DNA of 64,000 nucleotides from Drosophila pseudoobscura (Eukaryota; Arthropoda; Insecta; Diptera; Drosophilidae). Positions 24,743-35,290 of this stretch are shown piece after piece. The stretch covers positions 22,767,001 through 22,831,000 of the forward strand of contig NC_046681.1 in the NCBI RefSeq assembly GCF_009870125.1, given 5' to 3'. The notes under the pieces are model-generated. The model saw only the letters and a program-made list of their open reading frames with translations, made no database searches and was not told the DNA's origin. The number at the start of each line of letters is the position of its first letter. Position 1 is the stretch's first letter. The position numbers were made by a program, and so were the translations under genes.

Positions 24743-27140
24743 TAATGACTATCTGGCTACCTTTCTGTATGTCTTTTTTGATGTGAAAGTGGTAATTGTG
24801 GTTCTGTGTTACCTCCGAGAGAAGAGATAATAGTTTTGGTATATCATTGCCCAGAACATCGGAATTCGGATTGGAAATCTGTGCTTACTGTCGATATAGA
24901 GAATTTGAGCTAAAATCAAAAAATACTAGCTGTAGTCCTTCAATGCTAGAGTTTTGTATGATTCCTGGGTGCCATTTCTGGTGAAAATGCAAAAGTTTTC
25001 ACATTTTACGAGATATCAAAAGCACCAACTAATGGACATCCCTTGGTCGCAATACTTTTCTATACCTTAAACACTGTCTTTGTTTTTTATTATGTTCTAT
25101 TATAGATATTTTTGTATCTAGGGGAATTTATGGGCTCCACCACAAAATGCACTGAGAATATCTATTGTACTATTTTGCGTTGCTGGTCATCTTATCTATA
25201 AGAACGTATTCCGAATGATTGATAATGTCCGACTTCCTTTCACGTAAGCGAAATGAACTTTTAATTCCTGTAACCGAGGGGTGACGAGGGGCGAGGGGCG
25301 AGGGGCGGCGCGTCATCGGCCTGCTTCCTATACACAATTTCCGATGAGTAATAATGTAGAACGGAAGTAACAGAGGAACTTACAGAGGTGCAACCTGTCT
25401 CTCTTTAGAAAAAAGAGAGGGCTAGAGAGAGGGCTAGAGAGAGAGGGAGCGAGGCAAGTGCAACAAAAACGTTGCGGCTGGCTGAACGCATTTGCACAGT
25501 TGAAGTTGCAGTTTATTGGCCACAGAAATTGGCATAGATGTTGGTGGATCGGATGTGGCAATTAGGCACTGAACAAAAAAAAAACAACAACCGTCGTCCA
25601 CAAAACGCAAGAAAGCGTGCAACGCGCCGAAGAAGAGGTAAAAGCAGTTCGCAGCAGAATTCTCAAGTTGGGGTCTCGAACAGCAATCTTTACACATGGC
25701 TGCTCTGAGACCCACTCTAGTCTCTACCAATCCATAGTGTTCCCCTCTAAGAATAACGAATATATCTCGAGTCGAAACCAAAGCCAAGAACCCAATCTCT
25801 TTTGGCCAGAACCCGCCGTCTTGGTAATGCCTCTGTTTTTCTCCCTCTTGTAGGTTTTCTTTGTGTACTCCGCGCACTGGTATCTGGCACTGTGTGTGTG
25901 TGTGTATGTGTGTGTGTTTGGTAACACTTTTTGGCCAAGCCAATACCAACACAACCTCACTTTTTGGAAGCTTTTAGGCTTTTTTCGCATTCGTGCACAC
26001 GATATTTTCCTCAAATTGTTGAAGTTTTCACAGTTTTATACACTTTTAATTCATTATTTTGCATTTTTGTTCACAATTTCGATCGGATCTGAGGGCTTTA
26101 TCGCAACGACGCTATTCGCTTTGGCGTTTAAGGCGCGGTCAAGAGTGATCTTTCGCTCGCACACACTCACACACTTACACAAAGCTCGAGTGTACGTATA
26201 CGTATACGTATACGTGACAAGCTACTACAATGAAAAGCACCGTTGAGATCAATATATCCAGAGCGCACACGTCTTCTCGGTCGCGTCGTCGTACACCTTC
26301 TGAATTGTGGCCGAGACTTGAATTTGGAGAGCTCCGTGGAGCGCCGCTGAGCACGCTGAGTCGCCCCGAGAGGCGTCGCAGTATATTGTACATATGTATG
26401 TGCCGGAGAAGCTTTCGTACGGCCAGAGCGCAAAATGTAAATGGCTCGGAGGTGAGAGAGAGAGAGGTCTCTGGCGCTGCGTTGCTCTCGAGTTACCTTG
26501 GCCGAAATGTCATCAGTGGCGACCGCAGAGGCAGTGGCAGAAACCAGTAACAGCCGCAGCAACAGTGCCAGTGGTTGTACTTGTTGCTTCTTAACATTCG
26601 TGGGCGTTGCATTCAAAATTAAAGATCTACCTAGATCCTCATCAGAGGACGAGGTGACCAGAACTATATTTCAAGTAGAAAATGTACTTAAACGAAATCA
26701 ATTAAAGCTGCATTAAAGCGGAACAGAATGCCGCATTCATCGATATTTTTCGTTTTTAAATCGAACGGCAGAAAAACACGTTTAGCGGTTAAGCATGTAG
26801 CGGTTCCTTCGAATCGCGATCGTCGAGAGTTATCGAGAACTAGTAGTTCGGTTCGTGGTTTGTGAGTTCAGACAAAACAGAAGACTATCAAAGGGGTTTC
26901 TTCTTTAATATTGTTATCAACAAGTAACCCTAATCAAGCATATCCACCATAAACTCAATGAAGTGGCTATAAATATCGCTCTCAAAGTCAATCCATATTC
27001 CATTGTAGCTGCAGTCGAGTTCGAGTTTGATTATTGTGCGTAAATGGGAACGGATCCATGGCCAGGGCTGGGAAGTCAGGACCCTCACTGGGGGACCCCT
27101 GACATGATTCCACGGTACTGGTCTCTGGATGTTAGCTTCT

Positions 27141-28313
27141 CTAGACCATACATTTGATGAAATTCCATGCTTCCGAGTTTGGGACTTGGTTTTCCTACAA
27201 CCGATATGATCAATTTCCGCCAACTACCACTCGGATGACTCGTATTCAAACACTCACCACATCCTGCTTGTCCGATAAGTCGCGCACCCCGATTACCAAG
27301 CGTCTTTCTGCGTTGAAACCATTTTCCTTTAAAACGTCAACAAAGGAGCTCTCGTTTCTTAATAATACATTCCTTATGATATCAGCTGATAAATAAATAA
27401 ATTCGATGGTTCTACACTTTCTGAGAAGCTCTATCAAATGGTGAGCAGTAAATTGGGGCTCTTTCCTTGATGTAAAAGCTAGACGTTCCAGGTTGGGTGC
27501 ACACTGTGCAATAATGTTAACAATGTTCATCTTATCATTATATAAATTGCAACACAAATTCAACGATTTGAGTTTTACACAGGTCGGCAAGCCGTTATAT
27601 AAATTGCTATGTTTCAATTCAAGCTCTTCCAATTCAGGAAATACAAAATCAGGCCCCCCCGTCAGCATTCGGCACAAACAAATTTTCAAGACACGCAGTT
27701 TCTTGTAAGAGAAACATATTTTAAACAAATCCACCATGTCATTCCGAAAAAGAACTTCCAGTTCTTCCAAGCCAATCAGTTGCGGCAAATGTTGCACTGA
27801 AATCAATTCAAAGAAAATTAAACGCAAATAGTTTTTGGGATAGTTAAAAATCTTACTGTCGTCATTTGAAACGTCCTCTAAACTCAACACTTTGCAGTCT
27901 TTATTGATGTACGTGAGCATATTGTCTAGTCCTCCCCCTGTCATATTATGCAATGCAATGGTTCTTAGGCTCTCCTTGCTTAAAATGGATTTGAGCACGG
28001 TGACACATGTGACTTTTAGAATCCAAAACTTAACTTTTTCCAGGTTAGTGCAATACTTTTCTACCTTTTTAAGAATTAGGTTACTTTCGATGTATAAGTT
28101 GAGATCGACAACAATATAGCCGCATAGGGGCAGAAAACCTGACAATATTTCTTCTTCATAAGAAAATCCAATGAGTTGCTTAAAATCCCGTTCACTGCGG
28201 TAAACAAATGCGTCCTGAAGATGCTGGTTGACTTGGGCCAATTGTATTTGGTCTTTAGGTGAAAGGTAGTCCAACACTTTAATAATGATCTCCGTTGGTA
28301 AATTTGAAAACAT
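27141..28313 (-). CDS. Divergent F-box protein with leucine-rich C-terminal region
   Basis: Model: exon 1 at 27258-28313, starting ATG (MFSNLPTEIIIKVLDYLSP), and exon 2 at 27141-27194, ending in TAG. A 63-nt GTGAGT..TTGTAG intron separates them. This gives about 369 residues. Residues 1-45 form a clear F-box (LPTEIIIKVLDYLSPKDQ, then VNQHLQDAF), which in this family binds Skp1 in SCF ubiquitin ligases. The rest has irregular leucine-rich repeats (for example LEELEVLF, LRVLKICLC, LEELELKHSNL, LKSLNLCC, APNLERLAF) likely to bind substrate. Without splicing, exon 1 would end VVSV and a stop at 27246, so the C-terminus is uncertain; another open frame continues to 26930. No membrane segment or signal peptide is visible. 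The divergence and the repeats on one side suggest a fast-evolving, lineage-restricted family member. No specific orthologue recognised. Confidence 0.7.
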
Positions 28314-28614
28314 TTTGAAGTCGAAATACGGAAACGTTCGGCGAGAAATGTGAGTAAGAAGCAGATGGCTGTTGCTAAGTGTTTTCCCTTTTAATAAAAT
28401 CAGTAATTCACCGAACTGTCTGCTGGCAACTTTCCGAAGATTGGCGTTGTTCTCCTTCGACGAAATGTGACACACTGCGGCAGGGACTGGACTACATCAC
28501 ACATCGAATGCAATCAATACGACGTTATCTTTTATACGAATATCCGCCTGTTGATTCATAGATTAATAACGAGGGGGAACGTTGTGAGTTGCTGCTGCGA
28601 CCGCAACTCTACAT

Positions 28615-28868
28615 TTATACCCGATACTTAGTCACTGTGGCATCGTTGCTCTAGTTCTTATAGGCTTTGAGCACTAGGCGCTGATAGGGACGGACAGACG
28701 GTCGGACAGACGGTCGGACGGACAGACGGACGGACGGACAGACGGACTATTGATGCTGATCAAGAATATATATACTTTATGAGGTCGGAAACGATTCCTT
28801 TTGGACGTTACACACATCCACTTTTACCACACATCTAATATACCCCAATACTCATTTTGAGTATCCCC
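28615..28868 (-). mobile_element. DINE-1-like (Helitron-related) repeat fragment
   Basis: On the minus strand it starts with a short hairpin (GATACTCAAAATGAGTAT), followed by TTGGGGTATATTAGATG. Next come a TTTCCGACC block, TATATATTCTTGATCAGCAT, a run of CCGTCTGTCCGTC repeats, and then sequence reading toward TATAAATG. This order matches the start of DINE-1/INE-1-type non-autonomous elements as I know them, in the version common in the obscura group. The 3' part is missing or decayed. It lies just upstream of the F-box gene. Confidence 0.7.
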
Positions 28869-28969
28869 ACCGTGAGTGACTAACTCCTATTTGAGCTGGA
28901 ACACTTTTTAGATCCAATATTGCTAACTTGCTGGCTGTGTGTGTTGAAACACATCATTTTAGTCGAACA

Positions 28970-29284
28970 CTAATTTTTTGATTTGTCTCCCATGCTATCT
29001 CTTAACGGATTTAAATTTTCAAATAAAATCGATTTCGATAACAGCACTGTTTTGCTATGCAGTGGCGCTGTAGCGTTTGATTCTGGAACTCCGTAAATGA
29101 TCGGACAGTGTTGCATACTTTTGGGCAGCCGCTGTTGAAAATACTCGAAAATTTCAAAACTAGCGCGCGCGAATCTTTGGAATGCATTCGAATGGAATAA
29201 AAAATAGTTGAGGGACCAGATTAACACCGTCACCGAGTCGATAAGCGCCCATTTGCTGTCCAAGAAGAACGACTGGGCCGCCAT
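28970..29284 (-). CDS. Hypothetical 104-residue protein
   Basis: Single open frame starting at an ATG in a near-ideal context (GGCACCATGG) and ending in TAG. It encodes MAAQSFFLDSKWALIDSV, then a hydrophobic stretch of about 12-15 residues (VTVLIWSLNYFLF), then an aromatic-rich, weakly basic helix-like region (FARASFEIFEYFQQRLPK) and a polar tail. It might be a small membrane-associated or mitochondrial protein, but I recognise no family. Support is only the start context and amino-acid composition; it lies between the DINE-1-like repeat and the 3' side of bowl, and could be a young gene or chance. Confidence 0.35.
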   Translation of the reverse strand: MAAQSFFLDSKWALIDSVTVLIWSLNYFLFHSNAFQRFARASFEIFEYFQQRLPKSMQHCPIIYGVPESNATAPLHSKTVLLSKSILFENLNPLRDSMGDKSKN

Positions 29285-30050
29285 GGTGCCTCACAGGCGG
29301 TCTTCGTCGAAACCGAGTAGTCGTTCATCGGTGACTTGGTTGTGGGTCCATGCCGCTCCGTGCGTCTGGTCTAGTCTAAGCCCCTTAAAATGTCTGGGGC
29401 GGGAACTTTAAACATTTTGCCGAATGCTCTCACACTTTGTCGCGGGGTAAATGGAGATTTCTGCAATCAAATCACGTGCCGCTCATGGACCCGGTATGAT
29501 ATCATCTGCCGCAGAAGAGAAACTTGGAATTATTTTATAGTTGAACCAAAAATTGATGTCATCAGGGGCACTGGCACTGGCACTGGCACTGGGACGGGCA
29601 CCCATCAGATTTCCAGGAAATCCACATTGCAACTTCATTTTGAATGACGATGACGACAATTCACGTGGCATTTTAATTGAACTTTCTACGTGTTTGAGTG
29701 GCGTACTTGTTTTTTGTGTGCCTCCGCTCTTGCCTTGGAACCGAATCGATTCGACGGCGGAGTCCAATGTTAAAGGCGTTGCCACAAAAACCGCAAACTG
29801 TCGTGTCTGGAGGGGAGATGGTGATCAACAGAAGGGAGGGGAAGGGTGGGGAAAGACAGACCTATGCGAAACGTGCCTGAAGTATTATTATTTTTTTGTT
29901 GTATGAAGTCTGATGTGTGGCTGCGGACTGTGATTGATGGCCGGCCTCTATGCGCGTGTACTACGCGCTTATGAGTCACTGTATCCCTCTTCCCGACAAA
30001 CGAAAAACATACCATCTGATACACCCAGAGATCTCTTGTATAATAGGCAA
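29285..30050. other. Intergenic stretch without a supported gene
   Basis: Short open frames on both strands overlap a small GGCACT repeat (about 29568-29594), and none looks coding. Its right end abuts the candidate 3' end of bowl. Confidence 0.5.
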
Positions 30051-30052
30051 AC

Positions 30053-30058
30053 TTTATT
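30053..30058 (-). promoter_or_regulatory. Candidate distal poly(A) signal of bowl
   Basis: AATAAA on the minus strand, about 660 nt after the bowl stop. A second AATAAA lies at 30315-30320, about 400 nt after the stop, so two 3' UTR lengths are possible. The intervening UTR carries several ATCGAT(A) motifs around 30.42-30.48 kb. Confidence 0.45.
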
Positions 30059-30716
30059 TGAAATAGTTTGAATAAAATCATTTAAAATTCAAGGAAGACC
30101 ATGGAATGGAATGCTATGGATGCTCTAGGGCTACTACAAAAATTCCTTAAGATCTGAGCTTAAATCGTAAACTAAATGTAGACAAAATTCTTCAACTGGA
30201 ATGTTGTTTTGTTTTTGTTTATGTTGTTTTTTTTTTCACTTAGCCAACTTTTACTTTCAACCATTTTTTCCCAACAGCAAAATCGCCTAACGATTTAACG
30301 ATTTACATCTCTATTTTATTCACTCATTAAGATTAATCTTAGAGACTAAAAAGAAACATAAATTAAAGGTTGGTATTCACTCGCTTGGAAAGGAAATACA
30401 GCAAACACTTAGTGTTGGCCGACATCGATAACTAATCGATAGACTCTCGCACTAATCGAAACTAGATCGATATAGTATATGGTATATGGTATATGGTAGG
30501 GTGTATATTTATGCTGGGATCTAAAAGTAAATGCTACTTTTCTATAAAATGCAACAACAGTTAGTTAAGCACTATGTTTAGATCTTAGTCTAGAGGGTTT
30601 ATTGTACTAAAATGTACTAAAAAGTGCACTTGTCTCTAAAATAGCGTTCAGGGGAATAGGAATCCCCTGGAATCCATGGGAACAATCTTGTCATAGTGTA
30701 CTAAATCCGTCTGCTC

Positions 30717-33700
30717 TCAGCGTCGCATGATATCCTCAATGCTGAAGCCCGTGCGTCTAGGGGCAGGAGGCGGTGCAACTGGAGGTGGTGCCACCACCGA
30801 CTGTACCGCCTGCACCGTCTGTACCGACTGTACCGACTGTCTCTGCGTTGTAGGTGGGGGTGGACCCTTCTCTGTGGCTGGACCACTCGTCTCTGTGCTC
30901 GGTGGTTTTCCCAACAACTGGCGTGGCGGATGCCGCGACATATTCAGGGCATAGATGCTCTGATTCTCGATATACGACCGCTGATGATGGTGGTGATGAT
31001 GATGATCCATCAGATCGATCGTCGGCGGCGGCAGAATCCTCTTGCGCATGGGAATCGAGCCCAAAAAGCTGGGCATTGCCTCGTGGGGCGAGTGCAGCGG
31101 CTGATTCGGTGGCTTGCTCGTCTCCGGTGCTTGGGTTATGATAGTGGGCGGTGTGGGGGGCGGGGCTGGTGCCCCCTTGCTCAGATTGAGGCTCTTGTGG
31201 TGCAGATCCCGACGCACATGGAGTATCGGCAGATAGGGATCTCCGTTGGGTGGCAGGAGATGGGGATGCGGTTGATGGTGCGGTGGCGGTGGAACAACAG
31301 GTGGTACACCCACTGGTGGTGCACCGCCAGGCGGGGCATACCTCAGATTAGCCACAAAACCAGGTGGCGGCGGTGGTCCGTTGGGGGGCATGGATAATGG
31401 CTCTTCCTGCTGTTTTTCGCCATGCGGTCGCATGGTGTAGGTTTCCCCGCCTTCGTGGTGACAGTGGGTGACCCCCTGGCGCTCCGGCTTTCCATTTCCA
31501 GCCGTAACAGTGACAGCAGGAGCGGCTGATGACTGCCGTGCCACCGGAGCCACTTCCTGCTGCACCTCCTCCTCGGCCTCAATGTCCTCGTCTTCTTCCC
31601 GGAGTTCTTCTCTGGGAAAACTGCCTGCTGCCTCTTGCAGTTCCTCCTCCTCGTCGTAGTCATCGAACTCCTCTTCGCTCTCCTCCTGATCGACAGGTGC
31701 CTTCCTCTTCAGACGCATGCGCTCCGCCTCGTCCTTTTCCCCGTTCGCTGCGGATTCGCTTAGGTTGTGGACAGGACTCTGCCTCGGGGAGTCCACCTCC
31801 AGCAGGGAGTCCTCTTCATCCCCACTCAGATGACGGGCCTCGTCCTCCTCCCCAACGTCCACATAGTCGCCGGAGTTGACTTCGCCCACGGCATGGGTCA
31901 GGGCATGTCGCCGCAGATCGCAGTTGCGGCGAAAGACCTTGCCGCAGGAGGAGCACTCGTACGGCTTGTGATCCGTGTGGGTCAGCAGATGGGTCTTCAG
32001 ATTGGAGCGCTGGTTGAAACTCCTACTGCACACAGGACACTTGTGCGGCGACTCCTCCATATGCAGGATCTTGTGCACCGCCAGAGTGCGCGACTGGCAG
32101 AAGCCCTTGCCGCATTCGGTGCACTTGAATGGCTTCTCCTTCGAGTGGATGTACCTTCAGGAAAGACAGGGGAAGAGACGAGAACAGAATACAAAGGTGA
32201 GACATTGAATTGCAGGAATGCGTGGGCGTTTGGCGGCTACCAAGCCCCAAGTTGGTAGCTCCATTTGACAGTTATCTCTGGCTCTTGCAACTGCAGTGCT
32301 CTCCCACTGATATTATTGTGTATTTTTTATGTTTATGGCCGCCATCTTGGCAATGGCGTCCACTTGTTGTTGGACATAAGCCTCAGTCTGCAGTCCCCAG
32401 TCTCCAGTCCCCAGTCCCCAGTCGCCAGCCTCAGCCTAAGCCCCAGCATCAACCGTCAGCAGCTGCTGTTGCTGTTGCTGTTGCTGCTTCAGAGACCGAA
32501 AAACAGGTTCTCTCCGATCTGGTGGGGTCTCCAGATTCTTCTCGTTTCTGCTGCTGCTGCCTCTTCTGCTTTGATGCTCGATGCGGACCCCGAAAGAGGT
32601 ATTAGCCCCGCGGCGGAAAGCAAACAAACGACAAATGGACCGATACCGAACGATCAAAAGACAGAACGCTCCGCTCGGACAGGCCGACACTTGAGTCTCT
32701 CAGACCTGCCTGATCCTCCCTACCCCTCCTCCTACTCCCCTCTTGGCCACGAATGCGAGGCTGGTCGAAGCCCCAAACGGAAAACCAACAAAGTTAATTA
32801 ACTTTGCTTGCTGGACGGCGATCCAGCGTCAAGTGTGGTACTCTCGTACTCTCGTACTCTCGCACAAGGATGGAAATACTGACTGCCTACTGGCATATGG
32901 GTTCTGCTTTTGGGCGCTAGTTAAAGCGGTAGGAAACGTCGTATAAATAGATCTCGTACGAGTAACTTGTCTTTGGAATGAAATATCCCAAAACCTTGAG
33001 ATAGATTTCTCCCATTCGATCAAAGTAAGATTTTATATGAAAAGAGTATCCAAAAGAGTAATTTCCATTCTATCATAAACTCCAAACTGAATAAACTGAA
33101 GCCTCTTCTTGTTCGTATCTAAGAATCTGCCCCATCAGATTCATTCTCCTTCGACTCTTCCTCATGTGATGAGATACCACCTTAGGGTATTCCCACATTC
33201 GACCACCACACCAACCCCATTATTGAAACCATTATTTCTGTGGGCATGACAGCAATTACCAATGCAGACACTCCCCATAGTCTCCCCAGACTCTGTAGAA
33301 CGCTCACCTGTGATCCCTCAAGTGATCCTGTCGCCGGAACGCCTTGCCGCAAATATCACAGGAGTAGGGTCGCTCGTCGGTGTGCGTCCGTTCGTGGATC
33401 AGCAGATTGTAGGACTTGGTGAACTGTCGGTTGCAGAACTTGCAAATGAACTGCTTCTTGGGCCTCGAGGCGCGTCCGGGTGCACGCAACAGACGACGAT
33501 CCAGTCCGGCATGCATCCCCGGCCCGAGACCGGGGGGAAAGAGACCTGCTGTGGCGGCACCGGGGGGGAATGGAAAGCTTCCCGCACCCGTGGGCGAGGG
33601 ACCCGGTCCGGTTAGATATGGCGGTGGGGGTGGCGGTGCGTACAGGACACCGGGTGGCGGACCTTGTGGACCGCCCGGCGGACCACCGCGTCCCAGCATC

Positions 33701-34140
33701 GCCGCAGCAGCGGCCGCCTCCCTCAGGGCCAACTCCTTTCGCTTGTCGGCCATCATGGCAATGATCTCGTAGTTGGAGTTGCTCCCGGCCCGCGCCTTGG
33801 CCTCCAGTGCCTGTCGCGTGGGCAGCACGGGCACAAAGGCGGAGATCTCGCGATGGTGTGGCGGTGGACCAGGATGCAGTCCGGCGGCGGCCAGGTGCTG
33901 CTGGTAGGCCAATTGTGTTTCGTAGGCGGCTGCTGCCGCCGAGATCCTGCTGGCCGATGAGCTCCTCGAGTCGCCGCCCCCGCTGTTGGACCCATCAGAG
34001 GCGCCACCGCCAGCCGCTGCCGCAGCTGCGGCCACTGTGGACATGAACTGGTCCATGCGTGAGGGTCGAAGCATGGGAATGGCGCCGCCTCCTCCTCCTC
34101 CGCCGCCGGCGACGTCGCTGGATGAGCTTTCCGTGGGCAT
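30717..34140 (-). CDS. bowl: Bowl, odd-skipped family C2H2 zinc finger transcription factor
   Basis: Two coding exons, 33308-34140 and 30717-32154, give 2271 nt, about 756 residues. The start ATG ([12 protein letters not shown]) is at 34138-34140. The 1153-nt intron splits the second zinc finger after HLRDH. Five tandem C2H2 fingers at residues about 230-370 begin [40 protein letters not shown] and [10 protein letters not shown]. These finger sequences and their order are those of the odd/sob/drm/bowl family, and five fingers with this length point to bowl. Ala-, Gly- and Pro-rich segments precede the fingers and an acidic stretch follows. The protein ends FSIEDIMRR, an eh1-like motif expected to bind the corepressor Groucho. 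Known role: nuclear factor controlled by Lines and Drumstick, patterning hindgut, epidermis and leg segments. A His run (HHHHHHHH) lies in the C-terminal half. Confidence 0.93.
32155..33307 (-). other. Intron of bowl, no nested gene seen
   Basis: Donor GTGAGC at 33302-33307 and acceptor TTTCCTGAAG ending at 32155. The interior holds CAGTCCCCAGT-type minisatellite sequence at about 32.39-32.43 kb and CTG repeats at about 32.46-32.49 kb. No coding signal. Confidence 0.7.
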
Positions 34141-34404
34141 AATGGAGGCCTTTCACATTCCGTTAGAACTGTAAGACAGATAGAGGGGCGGTGAGTGAGT
34201 GAGTGGTAAATAACAATTAGTAAAAACTTTGTGTCGTGTTAATTGTCGCAGACCCTCTTTTGATGGGAATGGGAATACGGGGCTTATCTTAATTGCGTTT
34301 CAAGTGCAATAAACAGCTATAGGGTATACCCGAGCATGATAAACCCAAGGGGATTCAGAGTTGGCTCTTCCATATCTATTTTGAGACGGTTTTATACGCT
34401 ATAA

Positions 34405-35290
34405 CCTAACGTAACTCAGCTTCTGTGGGAGCTAGAGTGCTGAAGTTTGTTTCTTTGGGTTTCTTTATTGCGAAATAGTCAAGTTTGATATATTTTTCGT
34501 GAATATATCTTAAAATATACAGACTATCCCAAAGTAACTCAGCTTCTGTGGGAGCTAGAGTGCTGAAGTTTGTTTCTTTCTTTATTGCGAAATAGTCAAG
34601 TTTGATATATTTTGCATGAGTATCTTTTGAAATGTGCAGAATATCCCAAAGTAACTCAGCTTCTGTGGGAGCTAGAGTCCTGAAGTTTGTTTTTTTGGGC
34701 TTCTTTATAGCGAAATAATCAAGTTTGATATATTTTTCGTGAGTATATCTTCAAATATACAGACTATCCCAAAGTAACTCAGCTTCTGTGGGAGCTAGAG
34801 TGCTAAAATTTGTCAAATAATCCATTTTGATATATTTTTTGCATGATCTCTTGAAATATACAGACTATACTAAAGTAACTCAGCTTCTTAGACTTCTTAG
34901 AGGAAGGAAAACCGATTTAGTTATGTTTCAATTGGATATTTGCAAATTTAACCATACTAACTCAAAGTAACCCGGTTTCTGGTCTAGCTATTATCCCTGT
35001 TTTGAGTTTTAAAGCTTCTCAAGTGAATTATTTTCAATATCCTTCACGTTAACTATCAGAAACCTCTACTAACTCATCTCCCCTATGACCTACAGTGCTG
35101 AAATTTATGAGCAAAAGCAGAGTTCCTTGAATCATAAAAGTCTCTCTTATCACATCCCATTGTAACTCACGTTTTATATGATCTAAGATCTTCAAATTTG
35201 TTTTTTGCACTTCTTATCACGCAATCAACCGAATTTTATCCATATATCATGGGATATACATATATATACATTTTGTATCATGGGACTTGT
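34405..35290. repeat. Decayed tandem repeat array, ~120-bp unit
   Basis: The block GTAACTCAGCTTCTGTGGGA recurs at 34411, 34534, 34651 and 34774, with a shorter match at 34875 and faint ones near 34977 and 35163. Spacings of 123, 117, 123, 101 and 102 bp define the unit. Each unit also carries GAAGTTTGTT, CGAAATA..TCAAGTTTGATA and a TATACAGA-like end. Divergence rises toward higher coordinates. It lies about 270 bp upstream of the bowl start codon, probably in a 5' intron. Confidence 0.85.

Larger units (their letters stand above)
21308..27140. other. AT-rich upstream/intergenic DNA with GA tracts and ATACCC hairpins
   Basis: No supported coding exon. The stretch 21.35-21.96 kb is strongly AT-rich. 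GA-rich tracts lie at 22.37-22.46 kb, 25.41-25.45 kb and 26.45-26.47 kb. Short inverted repeats of the form ATACCC..GGGTAT occur at about 22.66-22.68 and 24.66-24.74 kb. A tandem TACGTA run lies at about 26.19-26.21 kb and a TG run at 25.89-25.92 kb. The GA-rich, CG-rich interval 26.1-26.6 kb is a plausible distal promoter for bark, but nothing proves it. Confidence 0.5.

Noticed and set aside
26493..26616. Minus-strand frame with a signal-peptide-like stretch (LALLLRLLLVSATASA) and a GTAACT donor-like end
   Set aside because: It begins with TTG, with no in-frame ATG found, and no downstream exon to join. Hydrophobicity arises from CTG/GCN repeats.
26930..27223. Minus-strand open frame following the F-box gene
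   Set aside because: Considered as its last exon, but the strong TTGTAG acceptor at 27195 puts the joined reading in another frame that ends at 27141. Kept only as an alternative.
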